NCBI GenBank assembly: GCA_049657925.1
Contig: JBASOE010000042.1
Span: forward strand, 30,234 to 94,233
Source of the DNA: Mesolinea sp049657925
GTDB taxonomy: Bacteria > Chloroflexota > Anaerolineae > Anaerolineales > Anaerolineaceae
Direction of reading: 5' to 3'
DNA: 64,000 nucleotides
The first letter of the stretch is position 1, and the number at the start of each line of letters is the position of its first letter. The notes under the pieces were generated by a model, which worked only from the letters and a program-made list of their open reading frames with translations, ran no database searches and had not been told where the DNA came from. Made by a program: the position numbers and the translations under genes. Shown piece by piece: positions 54,687 to 63,029 of this stretch.

Positions 54687-55792
54687 GCCTGTGGTCTTCT
54701 GTTTGACCAGATGATATCAAAATCATCGTGCAATAAATTCCCCAGGCTTTCGTCCCAGGTATTATCGGCAAACACATCTCCATTTGTCGAGACCGTCAGG
54801 TTGATGTAACGTGCTTCAGGGAGTAAATCAGATGCCTGTCCCCTCGATTGGCGAAAATCAATCGGGAATGGCAAATCATTGACCAGTCGATGGTTGCTGA
54901 GAACCAATTGGTCGGCCAGCATTTGAAGTGGTACAACATCAGATTGATCATACGCGATCAACGAAAAAGCATTTGCGCCAAGGTTATCCAGCCAAGTGAT
55001 AATCTCAGCATAGTCAACTTCTGTTCGCACTACAAGACCAACCGTAGTGTACAGGTCCATTGGCAGGACAGTTTTCAGCCCTTCCCGTATCGTCTCGTCA
55101 AGCGGGTCAAAAACAATCATCAAGTGGTCCAGGCCATCATTGATCAATTTCTCCAAAAAGCCGCTGCTGGCTAATTTGGAACCACTACTGATCAACCCGG
55201 TCACCAAGCCGAGTTCTTCAGTATAAGCGACCAGATCGGGCAACCATTCCACTTCGGTTGGCTCCGTGCCACAGAATAAAACATGCGGAATGCCGGCATT
55301 GAAGGCTTTCTGGATGATGCTTTTCCAATCTTCGAGGCTGAGAGCTGGTTGCCTGTCTTCTATGTCATCGTTCAGGTAACAATCCAAGCGATAGGGCGCT
55401 GAGATATTCTCAACTGTCAAGTGAGGTTCAAACAAGTTCTGGGCTTCCGGATCAAGATCAACCGTATTAAGCAGTTTATCCAATTGCTGATGTAACAATG
55501 CAACATCGTTTAGGCTTGTCTGGGGATCAACCTTGAAGCGTTTGTTAATTAGATTGGCGTTTTCGACATCCGTCTTCCCCTGGATGAGGTTATAGACTAT
55601 TTCAGTTGCAGTCCGGTTGAGATGTAATACGGAGGAAGCGTTGACGATAAGTACACCCTCTCCATCCGGTTCAACACGCAGGTGTAAACGATATTGTGGG
55701 GTAGCGCCATGAGGAGTGTGGTACGCATGGAAGCCAGAGGATAAAGGCTTTTGAATCTCTGTAATTGCGCGTAGCTTATCAATAATGTTCAT
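54683..55792 (-). CDS. Degenerate radical SAM paralogue with PqqD-like domain, cysteines lost
   Basis: 369 residues from ATG 55792 behind CGGAGGAAAC. The N-terminus (LHLRVEPDGEGVLIVNASSVLHLNRTATEIVYNLIQGKT) aligns with the PqqD-like region of the upstream gene. The core keeps the same scaffold (SAPYRLDCYLNDDIEDR, IPHVLFCGTEPTEVEWLPDLVAYTEELGLVTGLIS). However, the CX3CX2C cluster is gone, GGEP has become GTEP, and the C-terminal NGDV region has no SPASM cysteines and ends early. It cannot bind the catalytic Fe-S cluster. A non-catalytic partner or peptide-binding chaperone of the active enzyme is the likeliest role. Confidence 0.8.
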   Translation of the reverse strand: MNIIDKLRAITEIQKPLSSGFHAYHTPHGATPQYRLHLRVEPDGEGVLIVNASSVLHLNRTATEIVYNLIQGKTDVENANLINKRFKVDPQTSLNDVALLHQQLDKLLNTVDLDPEAQNLFEPHLTVENISAPYRLDCYLNDDIEDRQPALSLEDWKSIIQKAFNAGIPHVLFCGTEPTEVEWLPDLVAYTEELGLVTGLISSGSKLASSGFLEKLINDGLDHLMIVFDPLDETIREGLKTVLPMDLYTTVGLVVRTEVDYAEIITWLDNLGANAFSLIAYDQSDVVPLQMLADQLVLSNHRLVNDLPFPIDFRQSRGQASDLLPEARYINLTVSTNGDVFADNTWDESLGNLLHDDFDIIWSNRRPQA

Positions 55793-55803
55793 GTTTCCTC
55801 CGA

Positions 55804-57165
55804 TTATGTTAATGCAGTAAAGATGGGTTGAACAGTTTGATGATCTCTTGCCAGCGGGCAGCCACCACCGCATTCCACAAAAAAGTCACAATGCACGCAA
55901 CCATCTGGGATGTCGCCTCGGTTGCGTAAAGAATCTGCAAGCGGGTGGTGCCAAATGGACTCCCAAGGGTCCGTTAGGATATTGCCAATACTCTGATAAT
56001 AGGATTGGCAGGGCAAAACGTCGCCATTAGGTTCAAGGCACATATTGTAATAGGCCGCCGTACAGCCTTTGACACCCAGAGAGAGCATTAAAGGATTGAA
56101 ATGGCAGTACTGTGTGGGGGTGTACCAGATCAAACGCTGACCACTTTTTTGGGTGAATTTCCTGGCGAGGTCCAGTAGTGGGGGAATATCCGCCTCTTTT
56201 AGACCCGTTTGGACTGTTGCACCTTGTCCGGAGTAGATTAAGGCGTTCAAGCCGACTGTTGGTACTTTCTCATCAGCCAGAAATGTCAGGATGGACTCCA
56301 GATTGTCGGAATTGTTGCTCAGCAGCGTCGTGTTGGTCATCATGTATAGCTTTGAGTTCACCACATTCCTCAGACCAGCCCGAGTATCTTGCCACGCTCC
56401 ACGCGCTCGCACCATTTGATCGTGGATGATAGGGTCATGTGATTCAACAGTGATTTGGACGTGATCCAGACCAGCGTTCACCAGATGCTTCACAAACTGG
56501 TCATCAGCCAGGCGGCGGGCGTTCGTATTCAATCCGGTAACCATGCCTTTTTTCTGCGCATAGGCTACAAGGGTTACGAGATCATCGCGCAAAGTTGGCT
56601 CACCACCGGTAAAGACAACGTGCGGAATCCGCAGCTCCCACAACCTGTCAATAGTTCGCAACCAACTTTCGGTTGGCATTTCGGGGAAGGAGCGTTCCCT
56701 GGCGTTGTAGCAATGGGCACAATTATTATTACAGCGATAGGTAATTGCCAAATCCATACGGTAAGGCGCGCTCAGCTTTGAAGAAAAAGGCATCGACAAC
56801 GCGAGATCGAGGTCGCAAACCGGGCAAAGCCCTTTCTCTTTATCGATCAGACCCCGGGTTTGTTGCAGGACTTTGTCAAAATCCATTCCAGCTTCGTTTT
56901 TATCAATTTTGTAATATTTGACAATGGTGCTGATCGCCGCGCTGCGTTCAATCTTGTTGAGGATCAGCCAGGCCATCAAAACAGCGGTCTGATTGAGATG
57001 AACAACCTGGGAAGCGTCCATCACCATCAAGCCAGTTTGATCTTCATCGACTCGCAGGTGCACACGCGAGCTACTGGTTGGGGTGTTTTGGTCAAAAGTG
57101 TACAGACCTGGTGTTGGCAGGCTCGTGACACCTTTACCGAACAATTTTAAGCCCATAGTCTTCAT
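55804..57165 (-). CDS. Radical SAM/SPASM peptide-modifying enzyme with PqqD-like N-terminus
   Basis: 453 residues. Residues ~34-90 look like a PqqD/RRE-type peptide-binding fold (LMVMDASQVVHLNQTAVLMAWLI...YYKID). A CPVC pair is at 114-117. The radical SAM cluster cysteines are 145, 149 and 152 (CNNNCAHC), with GGEP at 187-190. The C-terminal SPASM domain has C-x12-G-x4-C and C-x2-C-x5-C-x3-C (GCVHCDFFVECGGGC), which bind auxiliary [4Fe-4S] clusters. This architecture is that of enzymes that crosslink or epimerise ribosomal peptides. It starts 3 bases after the gene whose product ends in a Cys-Ala tail, the obvious candidate substrate. Confidence 0.88.
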   Translation of the reverse strand: MKTMGLKLFGKGVTSLPTPGLYTFDQNTPTSSSRVHLRVDEDQTGLMVMDASQVVHLNQTAVLMAWLILNKIERSAAISTIVKYYKIDKNEAGMDFDKVLQQTRGLIDKEKGLCPVCDLDLALSMPFSSKLSAPYRMDLAITYRCNNNCAHCYNARERSFPEMPTESWLRTIDRLWELRIPHVVFTGGEPTLRDDLVTLVAYAQKKGMVTGLNTNARRLADDQFVKHLVNAGLDHVQITVESHDPIIHDQMVRARGAWQDTRAGLRNVVNSKLYMMTNTTLLSNNSDNLESILTFLADEKVPTVGLNALIYSGQGATVQTGLKEADIPPLLDLARKFTQKSGQRLIWYTPTQYCHFNPLMLSLGVKGCTAAYYNMCLEPNGDVLPCQSYYQSIGNILTDPWESIWHHPLADSLRNRGDIPDGCVHCDFFVECGGGCPLARDHQTVQPIFTALT

Positions 57166-57168
57166 TGC

Positions 57169-58914
57169 TTACCGACCGCCGCCGGCACAAGCACAGGCAC
57201 AGCCCGCACAGGCACAAGCACATGCACAGGAAGTTCCGCCACCGCTTCCGCCCCTGAATCCGCCACCTGAGCTTGGTTGGACAGGGATCGGGTTGGTGCG
57301 ATTGGTTATGCCTCCCGTAAAGTCACCCACACCACCAATCACGCTGGCAGTCATCGCTGAAGCATTGTTGATCATCGATGCAGCAAAGTCAGCACCAGGA
57401 ATTTTCGGCATACTTGGGGCAGAACTGCCTCCAGTCGCGGGTGTGTTGGATGGCACACTTGACGCCATGCCACCCCCGCCGCTTCCAGTGCGATAAACCG
57501 GGTCGTAGCGACCCCACCACGTGGGCAGGATTACCGGACCACCAGTGAAGGTTCTCTCGGTACGTTCGTTGTAATCTTTGTCCAGCATGGTCCAATCCAG
57601 TGCTTTATCGTAGGCTTCCATTTTGACTTCAGGTGTTTCTGCGCCTTCGACAGAAGACCAGGCTCGGGAAACAATATCTTTATAGTAGGCGATTGTTTCG
57701 GCTTTTGAGAAACCTTTCATCTTGTCAGTGACATCTTTTACAAGGTCAATAATGGTTGATTGCAAATCCCTCCTACGATCGCGCTTCTCGCTGCTGCCGA
57801 ACGACTTGATGAAATCCAGCTCGTAAGGGTACAAGCCTTCAGGCAGTGGATTTTGCACGAGTATTTCAAGCGGTTCTTTTGTTGCGACCATTACAGCGCC
57901 TTTCTTGATAGTGCTGAAAAGGATCATGGTAAGAATGCGGTCAATGGGTTGTTCCATCAGAATACCGGCTTCAACGGCAGTCAGACCTCGTTTGATGCCT
58001 TGTCCCTCGATGGAGATTTTGGGAGGTAAGTAATCCATTTTCCGTTTATCGCTTGCGCGTTTGCCGAAGATAGAGACAAGGATAATGATAACAACCGGAA
58101 TAATGAATATACAACACGGGAGCGCAGATCCCAGGGAATTAATGAAAGATCCGGAATCCTGGCTTTGATTACTGCCACTTGTATCACTATTGTTAACGGC
58201 CGCAATTGCATTGCTTGGCACAGCACTGTTCGGAAATGCTGCGCCGAACTGATATGATGTGTGGGTATCGGCCTGGTTGCTGAACCAGGAGTAGAAGACT
58301 CGTCCGTCAGTTGTAGTCGAAGCTTCAACTTGTTTTGTTTCGGGGAACTTTTCTGGAGTGTAATAAACACCCTGATCCGTACTGACGGCAGGGGGCAGGA
58401 TGATGGTCATGCGATACTCGGTGTTATTTGATTTGTCGTAAGCCGGGTCAAAGTAAGATGGTTGAAAAAAAAAGTTGGCATAATTCTCTTTATCGCCAAT
58501 ATCATAGGGTGTTAGATATCCTGTAATTCCATTTGCCACTGCCGTGACAACACCCGACTGACCGGGCAATATTTTTTTGGACCCCAGTGCTAACTCAGCG
58601 CCGTGCACATAAGCCGAGTTATTGACACTCGAAACCGGTTCGTCGTTGATAGAGGCGGTGACATTCTTTAGATCATAATCAGCGTAAGGCAATCCCAAAT
58701 CAACGAATTCAATGGCAGCACCTTGAGGAGAATTGTCGAAAGCCATCAAGTATTTGAGTGTTAATGTGCCATCCGATTCGATATAGGCTTCCACTTCATA
58801 CCGGCTAATCGAAAACCGATAGTCCTGGGCAAAAACCGATCGTATTGGCAGCACCAACGCTGCTAATACAGCAAAGACAAGGAGCAGGGAGAAAACTTTA
58901 GTGCGTTTTACCAT
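57169..58914 (-). CDS. DUF2207-type membrane protein with alternating Cys-Ala C-terminal tail
   Basis: 581 residues. A signal peptide (~1-29, ending SVFA-QD) is followed by an extracytoplasmic DUF2207-type beta domain (~30-240), one TM helix (265-284, after a Cys-Cys pair) and a basic stop-transfer stretch GKRASDKRK. The ~270-residue cytosolic part has LTAVEAGILMEQPIDRILTMILF and PTWWGRYDPVYR. A Gly/Ser-rich linker leads to the tail, residues 562-581: SCACACACAG, then CACACAGGGR, with seven Cys. In relatives the tail is usually only Gly/Ser-rich. The tail's predicted cytosolic location and the adjacent radical SAM gene suggest that it is modified. Confidence 0.82.
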   Translation of the reverse strand: MVKRTKVFSLLLVFAVLAALVLPIRSVFAQDYRFSISRYEVEAYIESDGTLTLKYLMAFDNSPQGAAIEFVDLGLPYADYDLKNVTASINDEPVSSVNNSAYVHGAELALGSKKILPGQSGVVTAVANGITGYLTPYDIGDKENYANFFFQPSYFDPAYDKSNNTEYRMTIILPPAVSTDQGVYYTPEKFPETKQVEASTTTDGRVFYSWFSNQADTHTSYQFGAAFPNSAVPSNAIAAVNNSDTSGSNQSQDSGSFINSLGSALPCCIFIIPVVIIILVSIFGKRASDKRKMDYLPPKISIEGQGIKRGLTAVEAGILMEQPIDRILTMILFSTIKKGAVMVATKEPLEILVQNPLPEGLYPYELDFIKSFGSSEKRDRRRDLQSTIIDLVKDVTDKMKGFSKAETIAYYKDIVSRAWSSVEGAETPEVKMEAYDKALDWTMLDKDYNERTERTFTGGPVILPTWWGRYDPVYRTGSGGGGMASSVPSNTPATGGSSAPSMPKIPGADFAASMINNASAMTASVIGGVGDFTGGITNRTNPIPVQPSSGGGFRGGSGGGTSCACACACAGCACACAGGGR

Positions 58915-59279
58915 TTTGGCTCTTCTGTTATCTCATAAGTGGTGCCACAACTGTGGCACTTAATCACTGCGGCGCCGTTAGCTAATGTAATGTCTTTTGA
59001 ATCCAGTGGTGCACCGCAATTCTGGCAGTTCATCGAGTCCAGTTTGATGTTTCCAGGGAGGTCAAGATTCACGGTGACGTTTTGAGTGGCAGTTTTATTC
59101 GCAGTGGCAGTCATCTTTGCGCCAGCAACCACCAATGCTGCGCCTATGACCAGACCGACCAATCCAGCAGTACGCCAGGAGGCATCACCAGTCGCACCAA
59201 AGCTTGCGAGAATTAGCAACAAAGAGAACATCAAAAGTATTCCTGCCAATACATAAGAGATGATACCGGCTGTTTTCAT
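58908..59279 (-). CDS. Small membrane protein with C-terminal zinc ribbon
   Basis: 123 residues with two TM helices (~5-27 and 38-54) and a cytosolic C-terminal zinc ribbon, CQNC (85-88) and CHSC (108-111). CAGGAGAAAG precedes the ATG. It overlaps the DUF2207-type gene by 7 bases (ATGGTAA) and is the first gene of the cassette. The ribbon may bind metal or the Cys-rich tail of its neighbour. No named family is recognised. Upstream, the intergenic region is shared with rex. Confidence 0.75.
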   Translation of the reverse strand: MKTAGIISYVLAGILLMFSLLLILASFGATGDASWRTAGLVGLVIGAALVVAGAKMTATANKTATQNVTVNLDLPGNIKLDSMNCQNCGAPLDSKDITLANGAAVIKCHSCGTTYEITEEPKW

Positions 59280-59340
59280 ATTCTTTCTCCTGTTAAGTCG
59301 AATAACTGAATTCTAATGGGGTATTTCACCTAAAACCCTA

Positions 59341-59373
59341 TATAATATAGACTAATATTGATGATAACATCAA
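59341..59373 (+). promoter_or_regulatory. rex promoter -10 and perfect dyad
   Basis: TATAAT (59341-59346) is followed by the inverted repeat TTGATG (59358-59363) - ATAA - CATCAA (59368-59373), which sits just after the expected start of rex transcription. The half-site resembles but does not match the usual Rex box (TTGTGA). It could serve autoregulation and control of the divergent cassette. Confidence 0.5.
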
Positions 59374-59422
59374 AAGAGAATCCTGAAGTTAAAGATTAAT
59401 TAATTTACCGAAGAGGTGATGT

Positions 59423-60043
59423 GTGGAAAAATCCCAAATTCCCAATATCGTAGTTTCCCGACTGCCAATCTACGTACAGCGACTAAATTTATTGCTGCGG
59501 GAAGGAACAGAGGTGGTTTCTTCACAGGAATTTGCTGAGATGCTTGGAACAACTGCAACTGAGATTCGCAAGGATCTTTCCTTCTTTGGGAATTTTGGCA
59601 AACAGGGGTCTGGCTATAATGTGATCAGGCTGCATGAAGCTCTTAAAGAAATATTACATCTCAATAAAATCTGGAAGGTTGCTGTCTTCGGAATGGGAAA
59701 TTTGGGTCAAGCCTTGTTGCGCTATCAGGGTTTTGCTCGTCAAGGTTTTGAAATTGTCCTGGCTTTTGATATCGACGAGGCACTGATCGGTAAGGAAATC
59801 TCAGGCATGGTTATACAAAATGAATCCAATCTGGAGCAGGTGCTGCAGGATGCTGATGTACAGATTGCCATCCTGACGGTCCCCTCGAATGAGGCCCAAC
59901 GTTTGGCAGACCGCTTGGTTTTTTGTGGAATCAATGCCATTCTGAGCTATGCACCGATTACTCTAAAATTACCTGAGCATGTCCAGATCTCTTACGCAGA
60001 CCCCGTCCTTCAATTGCAGAAAATGACTTTCTACCTGGAATGA
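59423..60043 (+). CDS. rex: Redox-sensing transcriptional repressor Rex
   Basis: 206 residues from GTG 59423 behind GAGGTGAT. The N-terminal winged helix (VVSRLPIYVQRLNLLLREGTEVVSSQEFAEMLGTTATEIRKDLSFFGNFGKQGSGYNV) and the NAD(H)-binding Rossmann domain (VAVFGMGNLGQALLRY, LAFDIDE, ILTVPSNEAQRLADRLV) are complete, as is the C-terminal helix that swaps between monomers. Rex binds DNA when NADH/NAD+ is low and releases on NADH. It diverges from the radical SAM cassette and converges on the mreB-like gene. A role in controlling the cassette is inferred from position only. Confidence 0.95.
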   Translation: MEKSQIPNIVVSRLPIYVQRLNLLLREGTEVVSSQEFAEMLGTTATEIRKDLSFFGNFGKQGSGYNVIRLHEALKEILHLNKIWKVAVFGMGNLGQALLRYQGFARQGFEIVLAFDIDEALIGKEISGMVIQNESNLEQVLQDADVQIAILTVPSNEAQRLADRLVFCGINAILSYAPITLKLPEHVQISYADPVLQLQKMTFYLE

Positions 60044-60050
60044 AATTCGA

Positions 60051-61055
60051 TTAATTCGGGTGATTTCTTAGGATAATATCCAGCAGGTTGAACCCTTTTG
60101 CGGTTCCTTCAACAGTGCATGTTACAGGATTATCCACGACATACGCTGGGATGCCCAGAGCAACGGTCAAGTACTTGTCCAAACCTTTCAATAATGAAGT
60201 GCCTCCACAAATTGCGACTCCACGGTCGATAATATCCGAGATCAGTTCAGGTGGCGTTTTCTCAAGGACACGGCGAATAGTGCCGGTAATTTCTTCAAGA
60301 GGGGATTGCAAGGCATCAACAACTTCATTTGTCGTAAGGCTGGCAGGCTTTGGTAAACCGGTGACCTGGTCCTGCCCCTGAATCTCCATCGTCTTTTCGT
60401 CATCTACAGGAATTGCAGAACCAATGCGCATCTTGAGCATTTCTGCGGTTGGTTGCCCGATCACCAAACCGTACTTTTTGCGCACATAAGTGCTGATGGC
60501 ATCGTCCAACTTCAAGCCAGCCACAGAAGAGGTTTCAGCACTGACGATTCCTGTCATCGAAATGACCGCGGCTTGGGTTGTACCACCCCCCAGGCAAATG
60601 ATCATGTTTCCAGTTGGGGTATGAATGGGCAGGTCAATTCCCAGCGCTGCCGCAAGTGGTTGCGGAATCCAGTTTACTTCCCGTGCACCTGCCCCCAACC
60701 CAGCTTCCTGCACAGCTCTGCGTTCCACAGAAGTAATCCCATAAGGAACACTGATCAACACCTTCGGCTTGAAGAAGAGGGTTGGGCCTGTGACTTTCCT
60801 GATGAGTTCTTTCAATAGAATTTCAGTCAACTCATATTCGGCAATAACACCGTTGCGCAAGGGACGGATAACCTCAATCGATTCCGGAACCCGTCCCATC
60901 ATTCCGAGCGCCGTCGTGCCATACTCCACCATTTTCATTTCTTTGACGACGATGGCAACAACCGTAGGCTCTTGAACAAGAATTTGAGAGCCTTCAGCGA
61001 TTTGTGTATTAAAGGTGCCGAGGTCGACACCGAGTTCTCGAGAGAATGCTGACAC
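60051..61055 (-). CDS. mreB: MreB/Mbl-type actin homologue
   Basis: 334 residues from GTG 61055 with AGGAAAA upstream. Actin-fold motifs: phosphate 1 LGVDLGTFNTQIAEG, PKVLISVPYGITSVERRAVQEAGLGAGAREV, phosphate 2 NMIICLGGGTTQAAVISMTGI, and the adenosine loop RGVAICGGTSLLKGLDKYL. MreB proteins guide side-wall synthesis in rod-shaped and filamentous bacteria. No mreC/mreD or rodA is adjacent, which is common for Mbl-type copies. It lies 8 bases from the convergent rex stop without a visible terminator. Confidence 0.9.
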   Translation of the reverse strand: MSAFSRELGVDLGTFNTQIAEGSQILVQEPTVVAIVVKEMKMVEYGTTALGMMGRVPESIEVIRPLRNGVIAEYELTEILLKELIRKVTGPTLFFKPKVLISVPYGITSVERRAVQEAGLGAGAREVNWIPQPLAAALGIDLPIHTPTGNMIICLGGGTTQAAVISMTGIVSAETSSVAGLKLDDAISTYVRKKYGLVIGQPTAEMLKMRIGSAIPVDDEKTMEIQGQDQVTGLPKPASLTTNEVVDALQSPLEEITGTIRRVLEKTPPELISDIIDRGVAICGGTSLLKGLDKYLTVALGIPAYVVDNPVTCTVEGTAKGFNLLDIILRNHPN

Positions 61056-61135
61056 ATTTTTCCTATAGATATAAGTAATGAGACAATTCTACCATTTATG
61101 CTCCAGATTCCTGAAAGATGAGGAGGCTGATGAGA

Positions 61136-61714
61136 TCAATGGTCAAAATATTGCAGAACAGTTCTGAGCTTGTCTTCAACTGTGTCGGGAGTATCCCGTG
61201 GAATGCTCTGAAGCGCGGTTTGTGCTTCGACCACACTGTAGCCCAACTTTACCAAAGCTTCAAGAACCTGATCCTCAACCTGGCTGGTGCGATGCATGGA
61301 TTCACCGCCAAATTCACCTGTAATCTTGCCTTGCATATGAATGAGGATTTTTTGGGCTGTTTTCTTACCAATCCCGGGAACACGCGCAAAAAACTCAGCT
61401 TGTTCGTTTAGTACCGCCCTTCGGATGTTGTCAATCGACAAGCTGGATAAAATTGCCATGGCGAGACGAGGGCCTACACCATCCACGCCCAGAAATTGCA
61501 GGAAAAGCTGTTTTTCTTCTGTTGTTTCAAACCCATACAAGGCAAGCAAATCTTCACGCACAACCATATGGACGAAAAGTGTCAACAGGCGTCCTACCTC
61601 AAGGTCAGGCAAGACCGACTTTGAGATAAATACTTCAAACCCGACCCCTTGCACATCCAGAATGACCCCATCTGATTGGATCGCAATAATTTTTCCTGTG
61701 AGCATGGCAATCAT
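61136..61714 (-). CDS. ruvA: Holliday junction helicase subunit RuvA
   Basis: 192 residues. RuvA tetramers hold the four-way junction and load RuvB. OB-fold domain I (MIAMLTGKIIAIQSDGVILDVQGVGFEVFIS), two helix-hairpin-helix motifs (LGVDGVGPRLAMAIL and RVPGIGKKTAQKILIHM) and the C-terminal RuvB-binding helices (VLEALVKLGYSVVEAQTAL) are all visible. It overlaps the TrmH-type gene by 4 bases (ATGA). ruvB is not in the window. Confidence 0.95.
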   Translation of the reverse strand: MIAMLTGKIIAIQSDGVILDVQGVGFEVFISKSVLPDLEVGRLLTLFVHMVVREDLLALYGFETTEEKQLFLQFLGVDGVGPRLAMAILSSLSIDNIRRAVLNEQAEFFARVPGIGKKTAQKILIHMQGKITGEFGGESMHRTSQVEDQVLEALVKLGYSVVEAQTALQSIPRDTPDTVEDKLRTVLQYFDH

Positions 61715-62523
61715 ATTAACTGTCCTTGGTTAAGCCTGTGGCTCAGATAAGCCTGATATAAGATTATACCTGTGGCAACTGAGATGTTTAGTGAGTCAGC
61801 AGAGCCTTCCATGGGGATGCCCAACATCTCAGTGGTATGGGTAACCAATTCTGGAGGCAATCCCTCCCGCTCTGAACCCATCAAGACAACACAAGGGTTT
61901 GGATATTGATAAGTAAAGCAAGATTGTCTGGCTTTATCAGATGTTCCAATAATTGGCAGTGAGGTCTTATTTGCCCAATCGAGGAAATCCTCACTGGTGG
62001 CTCTGATGAGCGGAACAGTGAAGACTGAACCCATTGAAGCTTTGACAGCTACGGGATCATAAGGGTCGGTTGAGTAATTCAACAAAACAAGGGATTTTGC
62101 ACCAACTGCGTCACAAGTCCGCAGTATCGTACCGAGGTTGCCTGGGTTTTGGATTGAATCCACCGCCACAAACAAACCTGGATCCTCAGCATTGAAGTCG
62201 ACGAAAGTCGCCCATTTTTGATGGATGACGGCAGCTATGCCTTGCGGTTTTTCTTTTCGAGCCAGACTTTCAAAAACGGACGCGCTGACTTCTAACACTT
62301 CGATGCCTTCAATATCAGAAAATGTTTTCACCAGCTCAACGCCATAGTCGCTGACTAATAATTCCTCAGAGTATAGTAATTCAATTACCCGCGCATGGGA
62401 CTCTAAAGCCTGACCTATGGCTTTTAGACCTTCTGCGACAAATAGTCCGGTTTGTTTGCGAAATTTTACATCCTGGAGCTTGCGAATTTCAACAATTTTA
62501 GGGTTGGAATTGCTTGTAATCAC
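61711..62523 (-). CDS. TrmH/SpoU-family RNA 2'-O-methyltransferase
   Basis: 270 residues from GTG 62523, within a 4-base overlap (GTGA) with ruvC; longer frames run into ruvC. The N-terminal substrate-binding domain (ITSNSNPKIVEIRKLQDVKFRKQTGLFVAEG) is followed by the SPOUT domain with motif 1 SIQNPGNLGTILRTCDAVGAKSLVL, motif 2 VVLMGSEREGLPPEL and motif 3 IPMEGSADSLNISVATGIILY. It forms a trefoil-knot dimer and methylates rRNA or tRNA ribose. The target nucleotide cannot be told. Confidence 0.92.
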   Translation of the reverse strand: MITSNSNPKIVEIRKLQDVKFRKQTGLFVAEGLKAIGQALESHARVIELLYSEELLVSDYGVELVKTFSDIEGIEVLEVSASVFESLARKEKPQGIAAVIHQKWATFVDFNAEDPGLFVAVDSIQNPGNLGTILRTCDAVGAKSLVLLNYSTDPYDPVAVKASMGSVFTVPLIRATSEDFLDWANKTSLPIIGTSDKARQSCFTYQYPNPCVVLMGSEREGLPPELVTHTTEMLGIPMEGSADSLNISVATGIILYQAYLSHRLNQGQLI

Positions 62524-63023
62524 GATAGAGCCTGTGCGATGGCGGCATTCAAGCCCATCGATGCCTGGTGACATAGCGCGATTGCCAAAGCATCGGCGGC
62601 ATCGTCTGGATGGGGGATGCTTTCCAACTGTAGAAGTGCTTTTATCATCAATTGCACCTGGCTCTTATCCGCTCTGCCACTGGAGGTAACTGCTTGTTTG
62701 ACCTCGTTGGGGCTATATTCGACGACTGGTATACCAAACTGGGCAAGGCAAAGCCGAACCACTCCCCGCCCTTCGCTTACCGCCATGGCTGTAGAAACAT
62801 TTTTGGAGAAGTACAATTTCTCCAGTCCACAGGAGGACGGGTTGTATTCTGCCAGCAGCAGCATCATGGCGTCATAAAGATAAACTAAACGGCTGGGAGT
62901 TCCCTTCACAGCCGTTGAATCGATGACACCATACTTCACTGGGATGGGGTTGCCGGCGGGATCAAGGTCGATCAGACCATAACCCGTAATGGCGATCCCG
63001 GGGTCAATCCCAAGTATTGGCAT
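62520..63023 (-). CDS. ruvC: Holliday junction resolvase RuvC
   Basis: 167 residues. The RNase H-like acidic catalytic set is in place: Asp 7 (LGIDPGIAITGYGLID), Glu in CGLEKLYFSKN, and the C-terminal pair in HPDDAADALAIALCHQ. The motif VEYSPNEVKQAVTSSGRADKSQVQLMIKALL is typical. It cuts Holliday junctions symmetrically after RuvAB branch migration. It starts 6 bases after the yebC stop, continuing the operon yebC-ruvC-trmH-ruvA. Confidence 0.95.
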   Translation of the reverse strand: MPILGIDPGIAITGYGLIDLDPAGNPIPVKYGVIDSTAVKGTPSRLVYLYDAMMLLLAEYNPSSCGLEKLYFSKNVSTAMAVSEGRGVVRLCLAQFGIPVVEYSPNEVKQAVTSSGRADKSQVQLMIKALLQLESIPHPDDAADALAIALCHQASMGLNAAIAQALS

Positions 63024-63029
63024 ATGGGG

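Noticed and set aside
57083..57496. Plus-strand frame rich in Pro, Ala and Gln
   Set aside because: It is the mirror of the Cys-Ala and Gly-rich coding sequence of the DUF2207-type gene; the repetitive look is inherited from that gene.
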